Shown here piece by piece: positions 9,618-16,428 of a DNA stretch of 64,000 nucleotides. A model generated the notes under the pieces. The model saw nothing but the letters and a program-made list of their open reading frames with translations, was not told the DNA's origin and made no database searches. Positions within the stretch are counted from its first letter, which is position 1; the number at the start of each line of letters is the position of its first letter. The position numbers and the translations under genes are program-made. The DNA is from Candidatus Sulfotelmatobacter sp. (GTDB taxonomy: Bacteria > Acidobacteriota > Terriglobia > Terriglobales > Acidobacteriaceae), in the NCBI GenBank assembly GCA_017883385.1, contig JADGNQ010000001.1, positions 62,001 through 126,000 of the forward strand. Direction: 5' to 3'.

Positions 9618-10148
9618 ATGATTCTTTACTTTCTGCGCCATGCGAGTGCCGGCGAGCATTTTGCAAATCCGAAGAAGGACGAGAAGCGCGCCCTCGACAA
9701 GGAAGGCATTGAGCAATGCGGTTATATCGGGCGTGCCCTGGCCGCGTTGGACACTCAGGTCGACGCGATCGTTTCGAGCCCGCTTAAGCGGTGCACGCAG
9801 ACCGCCTCGCTTGTCGGTAACGAGCTCGGGTACGAAGGGAAACTGCAGATCGACGCTGGGTTGCGCCCAGGGGCTGGGCTCGCCGATTTCCGCAAGCTTC
9901 TGGAAAAATACGCTCGCCAGGAAGCGATCATGGTAGTTGGCCACAATCCCAACCTCAGCCAGTTTCTGGGGGCTGTGATCAGTGACTCGGGCTGCGAGGC
10001 GTCGCTGGAACTGAAGAAGGGCGCGGTCGCCAAGGTGGAAATGCGGCGCAGTTCCGGAACGTTGCAGTGGTGCGTAACGCCGAAGGTGCTGCGGACCCTT
10101 TACGACACCGCGGTGGAAAGTTCGCGTCCAAATACCTCGCGAAAATAG
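9618..10148 (+). CDS. sixA: Phosphohistidine phosphatase SixA
   Basis: A 176-residue histidine-phosphatase-superfamily protein. The catalytic RHA motif (FLRHASAG, nucleophile His8), the second Arg in SSPLKRCTQTA and the second His in VVGHNPNLSQF are all present. SixA enzymes remove phosphate from phosphohistidine on phosphotransfer proteins. It is translationally close to ppk1 (7-base gap). Its last 49 bases overlap the 3' end of ppx on the other strand. Ppk1 works through a phosphohistidine, so a role on Ppk1 or a PTS protein is possible but unproven. Confidence 0.9.
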   Translation: MILYFLRHASAGEHFANPKKDEKRALDKEGIEQCGYIGRALAALDTQVDAIVSSPLKRCTQTASLVGNELGYEGKLQIDAGLRPGAGLADFRKLLEKYARQEAIMVVGHNPNLSQFLGAVISDSGCEASLELKKGAVAKVEMRRSSGTLQWCVTPKVLRTLYDTAVESSRPNTSRK

Positions 10149-11626
10149 GCGCATTCTTTTTCGATCGCCCAGAGTTCCAAGTCCACTCCCAATCGACGCC
10201 GCGGAACCAAGGTTAACTTTACTTCTGCCGAACGCAGTCCGATGCGTACTTTTTGCACCGCACGGCTGCGGCCCAGGTTCAGGGCACGCGCCAGACGGAG
10301 CAACAGAATTGCCTTTTGCACGTTGGCGCGGTCCGCAGTGTCCACGAGTTTCATGGGGCCATCCTCCATCGTGGGGCGCGATTTTCCCAGGTAACGGGCG
10401 ATCGCCGCAATGATCCGCCGCTGCTGCGGCGTGTAGCCCAGGATTTCAGAGTTCGAAATGATGTAGTGGGCGTGGCGATGGCGGCCCGTACGGTTTACAT
10501 AATCTCCCACTTCGTAGAGCATGGCCGCGGCCGAGAGCCACTCGCGATATTCCGGAGGCAAACGGTGCACCGAGCGCAGCGCGGAGAACAGGAGCGTGGC
10601 CGATTCGCGGACGTCCAAGGCATGCTTGCGGTCAACGTGGTAATGGTCCACGGCTTTCATGATGGATTCCCAGCGCTCAGATTCGATCTGCCGGCCGGAG
10701 AGCGTACTGCGATCGTAGTCGGCCGCCATTTGTGCGAGGGTGCCGTCGCGCAAGCCGAGCGGTGAATAGCGGAACGCCTTAAGGTGGAGGAGGTCCAGCA
10801 ATTCGTGATAGACCATGGCGCCCGCCACAATGATCTCCGCGCGCCGCGGGCCAATGCCTTCGATCTTGCGGCGCTCCGCGACCGGCAGACGCGCCAGGCG
10901 TTTCGCAATCCGCGTCATCTCTGCGCGAGAGACCACAGGCCGGCGACTCCCACCGCGGCGCAGGCGGGTGGCAACGGCCGCCAGGGCCGCCGCCGTTCCG
11001 GAAGTTGCGATTACGTTTTTTACTCTGGCGGCTGCGATGCGAGCGCCAATGCGCCCCACTTCGCGCGCGACAAATCCGCGCAGGCGCTTCAGTTCGCCTT
11101 TGCGGGCGGGGTCGTGACGAAGGAATTCATACGTCAACCGGACCGCGCCGAGGGGCAGGCTCACCGCGTCTCGAATGTGTCCACCCTGCGTGACGGTAAG
11201 CTCGCAACTGCCACCGCCTAGGTCGATCATGAGCGTGGTTGAACTGTCCACGCGGGGGCTGGAGACGAGCCCCAGGTGAATGAGGCGCGCCTCTTCCACG
11301 CCGGAGATGATCTCGACCCGCCAGCCCGTAGCCGAACGAACCCATTCCAGAAAGGCTTGGGAATTTCGGGCATCGCGCAGGGCGCTGGTAGCAACCACGC
11401 GTACATTGTCAGTCACGACCTGCTGGGTAGCGCGATGGAAGCGGCGCAGCACTTTCACGGTTTCCGCCATCGACTCAGGCGTGAGGAATCCGGAGCGAAA
11501 CACGCCTTCGCCGAGACGCGTGACTTCACGGTCTTCGTGAACCGGGCGCAATCGGCCTGCCTGCAGGCGGGCAATCTTCAGCCGGACAGAGTTCGAACCG
11601 ATATCGACCGCGGCAAATGTGGGCAT
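10100..11626 (-). CDS. ppx: Exopolyphosphatase / guanosine pentaphosphatase family protein (Ppx/GppA)
   Basis: A 508-residue protein of the ASKHA fold. The N-terminal half has AAVDIGSNSVRLKIA and the phosphate loop MIDLGGGSCELTV; the C-terminal third is an HD-type helical domain (AAAMLYEVGDYVNRTGRHRHAHYII) as in long Ppx proteins. It would hydrolyse polyphosphate from its ends, or pppGpp. The HD-like part reads YEVGDY, so canonical HD metal ligands may be altered. It converges on sixA with a 49-base overlap of coding ends and lies downstream of the CHAD gene (88-base gap) on the same strand. Confidence 0.92.
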   Translation of the reverse strand: MPTFAAVDIGSNSVRLKIARLQAGRLRPVHEDREVTRLGEGVFRSGFLTPESMAETVKVLRRFHRATQQVVTDNVRVVATSALRDARNSQAFLEWVRSATGWRVEIISGVEEARLIHLGLVSSPRVDSSTTLMIDLGGGSCELTVTQGGHIRDAVSLPLGAVRLTYEFLRHDPARKGELKRLRGFVAREVGRIGARIAAARVKNVIATSGTAAALAAVATRLRRGGSRRPVVSRAEMTRIAKRLARLPVAERRKIEGIGPRRAEIIVAGAMVYHELLDLLHLKAFRYSPLGLRDGTLAQMAADYDRSTLSGRQIESERWESIMKAVDHYHVDRKHALDVRESATLLFSALRSVHRLPPEYREWLSAAAMLYEVGDYVNRTGRHRHAHYIISNSEILGYTPQQRRIIAAIARYLGKSRPTMEDGPMKLVDTADRANVQKAILLLRLARALNLGRSRAVQKVRIGLRSAEVKLTLVPRRRLGVDLELWAIEKECAYFREVFGRELSTAVS

Positions 11627-11714
11627 GGGGGAGCCTCACAGTTTACATGCAGGCGTGACGATCGTCACCGGAGTTTAGAGAACAGGGAAAAGAGCAGACT
11701 GGCGGCGGCGCTAC

Positions 11715-12572
11715 CTACGCGGCGACATCGGTCCGCACGACGCGCGTGGGAGCCTGCGTATTCAGTTTGCGTGACTGCTCCGTTGACTTGGTGTGCCGGA
11801 GAACACCTTTAAAGGCTGGCGAAGCTAAGAGCGCCGCGACGGCATGGCGGAACTTGCTTCCGGTTACGTTATGCAGCGTCGCGACCAGTGACGATTCGCT
11901 CACATCGCCCAATCGAGTGCCTGCGCTGCGAGTTAGAGTCAGCCAGTCATGCCAACTGCCAATCGCATCTTGAAGCCGTTTCAGCTCGGCGATGAATTGC
12001 GAGGCTTCCGCAGACTTGGGGGCGAATTCGGCCGCATAGCGAGCACGCTTTACCGCGGTGCGGAACTGATGCATCACGTCTTCGGTCAGCGGTCCTGCGG
12101 GGAACTCGACCTGCGCCAGCATTTGCCTGGCGATCGCCAGAGGATCGCGACTAGTTTCCAGACCTGCTTCTTTGGAGGCCCGCTTCAGACGCTTACGTAC
12201 TTCGCGGATAACATTTCTGGTCAATATCTTACGCAGCTTGTTCTCATGCTTTAAGCGAAGTTCGATCAGGCCGTGGGTGAGTCGAGTTTTGCGGCGAGGT
12301 TCCGGCAAAATCTTCAGACTGCGCAAGGCGGTGAGTTGTACATCGAGGTCCCGCACCTTGCCCGCACGCTTGCGAACCCGCTCCAGTATTTTCAGCAGCT
12401 TCTTCTGGTTGCGGTCGCGCTCGGGACTGAGTTCCTCCAGCATGGTCTGTAGTCGACGGACAGTGGTGCGGAAGCGGTGAACCCGCTCAGCATCTTGGCC
12501 GGACGACAGTTTCCGCAGGGCCTGTTCTGCCTTCCGGAACACAAACTGGCTACGCTCTGACGTGATCGACAT
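11715..12572 (-). CDS. CHAD-domain protein, probable polyphosphate-binding
   Basis: A 285-residue protein made almost wholly of a CHAD domain: Arg/Lys/His-rich helices such as VHRFRTTVRRLQTMLEEL, VRDLDVQL and MHQFRTAVKRARYAAEF. CHAD domains bind inorganic polyphosphate through basic helices and localise to polyP granules in studied bacteria. It lies upstream of ppx on the same strand and is divergent from pstC, with the PHO-box-like element in the shared 177-bp spacer. ATG 12572 is preferred to a TTG two codons earlier. No CYTH domain is fused. Confidence 0.88.
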   Translation of the reverse strand: MSITSERSQFVFRKAEQALRKLSSGQDAERVHRFRTTVRRLQTMLEELSPERDRNQKKLLKILERVRKRAGKVRDLDVQLTALRSLKILPEPRRKTRLTHGLIELRLKHENKLRKILTRNVIREVRKRLKRASKEAGLETSRDPLAIARQMLAQVEFPAGPLTEDVMHQFRTAVKRARYAAEFAPKSAEASQFIAELKRLQDAIGSWHDWLTLTRSAGTRLGDVSESSLVATLHNVTGSKFRHAVAALLASPAFKGVLRHTKSTEQSRKLNTQAPTRVVRTDVAA

Positions 12573-12709
12573 AGACAAGAATAAACAATTCCCAAAGGGA
12601 GAAAAACGGTACTGCGTGAACGCGACAGCACAATATTGCAGACGGCAGCGTTAGTCTGAATTCAGATTTAAACGATGGTCCCAGCCACGGCGGAAAAAGC
12701 TTCCCGATT

Positions 12710-12726
12710 TTAACACCTTTGTAACA
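12710..12726 (+). promoter_or_regulatory. PHO-box-like direct repeat upstream of pstC
   Basis: TTAACA at 12710 and GTAACA at 12721 are direct repeats with an 11-bp period, matching the element before pstS. A -10-like TAGGGT starts 9 bp after the second copy, only 8 bases before the pstC start codon. On the other strand the same spacer leads to the CHAD gene, so a regulator bound here could act on both genes. Confidence 0.6.
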
Positions 12727-12749
12727 AGTCTCTGCTAGGGTAGCCACGA

Positions 12750-13784
12750 ATGGCCAACAAAGCATTACCACGGCCTGATATGCCCGGTCCGCAACCCGTT
12801 GAACAGACGAAGGTTACATCCGTACCGGTGCAGCCGGCAGCGCCCCTTCTGCGCGCCTCCGGGGGCGAGGTGCCCGACCGCATTTTCAAGTCTGCGATGA
12901 CCGCATGCGGTTTGGCCGTTCTTGCTGTGTTGGCCGTCATCGTCTACGAGCTCATATCGGGGTCCAGACTCTCTTGGCACGCATTCGGGTTCAAGTTCTT
13001 CGCGGCCAGCGATTGGGACCCGGTCAACGAGCACTTCGGCGCCTTGCCATTCATCTACGGGACGCTGGTTTCTTCGCTATTGGCGCTCATCATTGCGGTT
13101 CCCCTGGCCGTGGGCGTTGCCGTATTCACCACCGAGATGTGCCCCAAAGGGTTGCGCGGACCACTCTCGTTTTTCGTGGAGTTGCTGGCCGCCATTCCCA
13201 GCGTGATCTACGGTCTTTGGGCGATGTTTGTACTTGTGCCTCTTCTAGGCCAGCATGTGCAACCCTACCTGCAGCGGACTCTCGGCTGGACGACGCTATT
13301 CGATGGTCCTCCTATCGGTTACTCGATGCTCGCGGCGGGGATCATCCTGGCCATCATGATTGTCCCCATCGTTTCGTCGATCACCCGGGAAGTGCTCATG
13401 GTCGTGCCCCAGCACCAGCGCGAGGCTGTGCTAGCGCTGGGAGCCACCCGGTGGGAGATGATCCGCATCGGCGTGCTGCGCAATGCACGAGCCGGAATCC
13501 TGGGGGGAATCATTCTCGGACTGGGCCGTGCGCTGGGCGAGACCATGGCCGTGACTATGGTGATCGGAAACAACCCGCAGATTGCCAAGTCGCTGTTCGC
13601 TCCCGGATACACCATGGCGAGCGTCATGGCGAACGAGTTCAGCGAGGCCACCGGCGATGTCTACATTTCGTCGCTAATCGAGATTGGGTTGGCGCTATTC
13701 CTGGTCACGATTGTCGTGAATGCGCTGGCGCAACTACTGGTGTGGACAGTGACGCGTGGCCAGCCTGCGAGGGGTAATGCCTGA
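12750..13784 (+). CDS. pstC: Phosphate ABC transporter permease PstC
   Basis: A 344-residue inner-membrane permease with about six membrane helices after a cytoplasmic N-terminus. The family segment AIPSVIYGLWAMFVLVPLL and the EAA-type loop QREAVLALGATRWEMIRIGVL (contact with PstB) are present. It forms the channel with PstA. No Shine-Dalgarno sequence is visible before ATG 12750, and the -10-like hexamer lies 8 bases upstream, so the transcript may be nearly leaderless. pstA overlaps its end. Confidence 0.95.
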   Translation: MANKALPRPDMPGPQPVEQTKVTSVPVQPAAPLLRASGGEVPDRIFKSAMTACGLAVLAVLAVIVYELISGSRLSWHAFGFKFFAASDWDPVNEHFGALPFIYGTLVSSLLALIIAVPLAVGVAVFTTEMCPKGLRGPLSFFVELLAAIPSVIYGLWAMFVLVPLLGQHVQPYLQRTLGWTTLFDGPPIGYSMLAAGIILAIMIVPIVSSITREVLMVVPQHQREAVLALGATRWEMIRIGVLRNARAGILGGIILGLGRALGETMAVTMVIGNNPQIAKSLFAPGYTMASVMANEFSEATGDVYISSLIEIGLALFLVTIVVNALAQLLVWTVTRGQPARGNA

Positions 13785-14658
13785 GGCTACCGTGACCACT
13801 GCCCTCCACTCGGTGCCGCCCATCAGTTTGCGGCGTCGCTTTACCGACCACCTCATGACCGGCGTGGCCGTGCTGACGGTGCTGCTCGTGCTGGCTCCGT
13901 TGGTTGCCATTTTCGGCTACCTCGTCTACCGGGGCGTTGGGGCCATCGACTGGGCGTTTCTGACACAGACTCCGAAGCCTGTCGGCGAGTCGGGTGGAGG
14001 CATGGCGAACGCCATCGTGGGTTCGGCCCTGATCCTAGGCATCGCCAGCCTGGTCGGCGTGCCCTTCGGCGTCGGTGCGGGAATTTACCTGGCAGAGTTC
14101 GGACGGAACAGCATGGGCAGGGCAATTCGCTTCACTGCTGACGTGCTCAACGGTGTGCCATCGATTGTGATCGGTGTTGCGGCTTATGCCATGCTGGTTC
14201 TTCACCGGCATTTCTCCGCACTCGCGGGCGGCGTGGCGCTCGCGATTATGATGGTGCCGACGATCAGCCGGACTACAGAAGAAATGCTGCTTCTGGTGCC
14301 GCAGGCATTGCGCGAGGCCGCCTATGGGCTCGGCGTTCCGCGCTGGCGAACCACGCTCTCCATTACACTGCGCACCGCGACCTCTGGGGTGATTACGGGA
14401 GTCATGCTGGCCTTCGCCCGCGTCGCCGGGGAGACGGCGCCCCTCCTTTTTACAACGTTGGGCAATACATTCTGGAATCTGCACATAGACCAGGCCACGG
14501 CAGCGTTGCCCCTCCAGATCTACGTGTACGCGAATTCGCCCTATGACGACTGGCACCGCCAGGCATGGGCGGGAGCGTTTGTGCTCATCGTTCTCATTGT
14601 CACAGCCGTAGCGGCCGTGCGCTATGCTGTGCGGCGTGGCACGTTTGGAGCGGCATAA
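13777..14658 (+). CDS. pstA: Phosphate ABC transporter permease PstA
   Basis: A 293-residue permease with about six membrane helices and the conserved NGVPSIVIGVAAYAMLVL, the EAA loop LREAAYGLGVPRWRTTLSITL and ARVAGETAPLLFT. The ORF track starts at GTG 13756; ATG 13777 overlaps the pstC stop by 8 bases and has GAGGGG just upstream, so translational coupling is likely. It pairs with PstC in the phosphate channel. pstB begins 3 bases after its stop. Confidence 0.94.
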   Translation: MPEATVTTALHSVPPISLRRRFTDHLMTGVAVLTVLLVLAPLVAIFGYLVYRGVGAIDWAFLTQTPKPVGESGGGMANAIVGSALILGIASLVGVPFGVGAGIYLAEFGRNSMGRAIRFTADVLNGVPSIVIGVAAYAMLVLHRHFSALAGGVALAIMMVPTISRTTEEMLLLVPQALREAAYGLGVPRWRTTLSITLRTATSGVITGVMLAFARVAGETAPLLFTTLGNTFWNLHIDQATAALPLQIYVYANSPYDDWHRQAWAGAFVLIVLIVTAVAAVRYAVRRGTFGAA

Positions 14659-14661
14659 CTT

Positions 14662-15420
14662 ATGGGCGTGGGAATCCAGGTCGAGAGCCTGAATGCGTGG
14701 TACGGCAAGGGCCAGGCGTTGTACGACATCAATCTGAAGGTGGCCGCGAATCATGCTACAGCGCTGATCGGTCCCTCGGGATGCGGGAAATCTACGTTTA
14801 TTCGCTGCCTGAACCGAATGCACGAGACCATTCCCGAGGCGCGGGTGGAAGGCCGGGTCCGCATCGGGGAAATCGACGCCTACAACGGAACCTCTCCCAC
14901 ACAACTGCGCCGCCGTGTGGGCATGGTCTTCCAGAAGGCGAACCCGTTTCCCACCATGTCGATTTACGACAACGTGGCGTCAGGGTTGAAGCTCAACGGA
15001 TTCCGCGACCGGCGCAAGCTGGACGAAATCGTCGAACGTTCGCTCGAAGCGGCAGCGCTGTGGAGCGAAGTGAAGGACAACGCACACAAGAAATCCGGCG
15101 CTAGCCTCTCCGGCGGTCAGCAGCAGCGGTTGTGCATTGCACGGGCACTGGCGGTTGAACCGGAGGTTCTGTTGATGGACGAGCCCTGCTCGGCCCTCGA
15201 TCCGATTTCGACCGGAAAAATTGAGGAATTGATCTTCCAGCTCAAAGAGCGGTATACCATCGTGATTGTGACGCACAACATGCAGCAGGCGGCGCGGGTG
15301 GCTGAGTTCACGGGGTTTTTCCTGCTGGGCAAGCTGATTGAGTTCGACAAGACCGAAAAGATTTTCACCAAGCCGTCAGACAAGAAGACGGAAGATTACA
15401 TTACAGGCAGATTTGGATAA
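14662..15420 (+). CDS. pstB: Phosphate ABC transporter ATP-binding protein PstB
   Basis: A 252-residue ABC ATPase of normal PstB length. Walker [11 protein letters not shown], signature [15 protein letters not shown] and Walker [14 protein letters not shown] are intact, and the PstB-typical [22 protein letters not shown] and TGRFG C-terminus are present. It powers phosphate import through PstCA. It is 3 bases after pstA and 30 bases before phoU. Confidence 0.96.
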   Translation: MGVGIQVESLNAWYGKGQALYDINLKVAANHATALIGPSGCGKSTFIRCLNRMHETIPEARVEGRVRIGEIDAYNGTSPTQLRRRVGMVFQKANPFPTMSIYDNVASGLKLNGFRDRRKLDEIVERSLEAAALWSEVKDNAHKKSGASLSGGQQQRLCIARALAVEPEVLLMDEPCSALDPISTGKIEELIFQLKERYTIVIVTHNMQQAARVAEFTGFFLLGKLIEFDKTEKIFTKPSDKKTEDYITGRFG

Positions 15421-15450
15421 GGCTGATTTTGGACAAGGAAGGTTCGGATA

Positions 15451-16164
15451 ATGCGCACGCGCTTTCAGCTAGGGCTTGACGATCTGCGACAACGGTTGCT
15501 TCGCATGGGAGGACTGGCGGAGCAGGCGGTGGATCGCTCTCGCCAGGCGTACGTGGAACGCGACCTCACCCGGTGCCAGATGGTGCTGGAAGGCGAGAGT
15601 CTGATCAATACCGCCGAACGCGAAATCGACGAGGCTGCGTTTGACCTGCTCGCGATGCAGCAGCCCATGGCGGTCGACCTGCGATTCATTCTGGCTGTAA
15701 CCAAGATCAACTCCGATCTTGAGCGCGTCGGCGACCAGGCGGTCAACATCGCCGAACGCGTGATGGACATGGTGGAACTTCCTGCTGCTGACCTACCGGT
15801 CGACATCGCACGCATGGGCGCGGCGGTCAGTGCCATGGTGAGGCGGGCACTGGAGTCCTTCATCGAAGGCAAGGTGGAACTGGCACAAGCTGTGCTTGAA
15901 ATGGACAGTGTGATCGACCGTATGCGCGACGACGCCTTCATCCAACTGGTCAAGACCATGAACGAGCGGCCTGACGTCGTGAGGCAGGCGCTGGATGCGC
16001 TGCTCGTAGCGCGGAATCTGGAACGGGTTGCAGACCACGCCACCAACATCGCCGAGGATGTCATCTTCTGGGTGCAGGGCGCCGACGTCCGCCACAACGT
16101 GCATCCCGAGGAATCGGAGAGCCAGGAGTCGGAGCGGCCGACGTCGCGAGCTTCCGGACTGTAG
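15451..16164 (+). CDS. phoU: Phosphate signalling protein PhoU
   Basis: A 237-residue protein with the duplicated three-helix PhoU repeat. Both metal-cluster motifs are visible: ERVGDQAVNIAERV and ERVADHATNIAEDVIFW. PhoU links PstSCAB activity to the PhoR sensor kinase and restrains the Pho regulon when phosphate is plentiful. It ends the pstCAB-phoU run; no phoR/phoB pair is present in the window, so the sensor must lie elsewhere. The last about 20 residues are acidic and probably disordered. Confidence 0.95.
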   Translation: MRTRFQLGLDDLRQRLLRMGGLAEQAVDRSRQAYVERDLTRCQMVLEGESLINTAEREIDEAAFDLLAMQQPMAVDLRFILAVTKINSDLERVGDQAVNIAERVMDMVELPAADLPVDIARMGAAVSAMVRRALESFIEGKVELAQAVLEMDSVIDRMRDDAFIQLVKTMNERPDVVRQALDALLVARNLERVADHATNIAEDVIFWVQGADVRHNVHPEESESQESERPTSRASGL

Positions 16165-16207
16165 CACCCTAGCCTTGCCTAATCGCGGAAGAAGCGACTC
16201 GACACCT

Positions 16208-16315
16208 TGTCATCCTGAGGCCTGCGTTCTTTGCGGGCCGAAGGACCTATCCATTCGCCGTTAGCCCTGGTGCTGCCAACAAATGCGGAGGTCCTTCGCT
16301 TCGCTCAGGATGACA
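16208..16315. repeat. Dispersed palindromic intergenic repeat (TGTCATCCTGAG...CTCAGGATGACA)
   Basis: A 108-bp element with perfect 12-bp terminal inverted repeats, TGTCATCCTGAG and CTCAGGATGACA, and an inner pair CGAAGGACCT/AGGTCCTTCG. It contains no gene of its own. Elements with this sequence recur in acidobacterial intergenic regions (from memory). The ORF track's N-terminal extension of the next gene (EVLRFAQDDTG) is this repeat translated. Confidence 0.85.
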
Positions 16316-16428
16316 CGGGTTTGAGTGAGGGACGAGATTGCAATCGTTCAACTCGCTATCCGTTCAGCTCGCTATCCTTTGACCGTCTGACCCGCATTGG
16401 ATTACGCTCATCTCCTCTTTCATTTCTG

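Noticed and set aside
12905-13777. 290-residue plus-strand ORF in pstC
   Set aside because: Frame-shifted shadow of pstC with Arg/His-rich non-protein-like sequence.
16231-16428. N-terminal extension of the phosphoesterase containing EVLRFAQDDTG
   Set aside because: This is the palindromic intergenic repeat translated, not protein.
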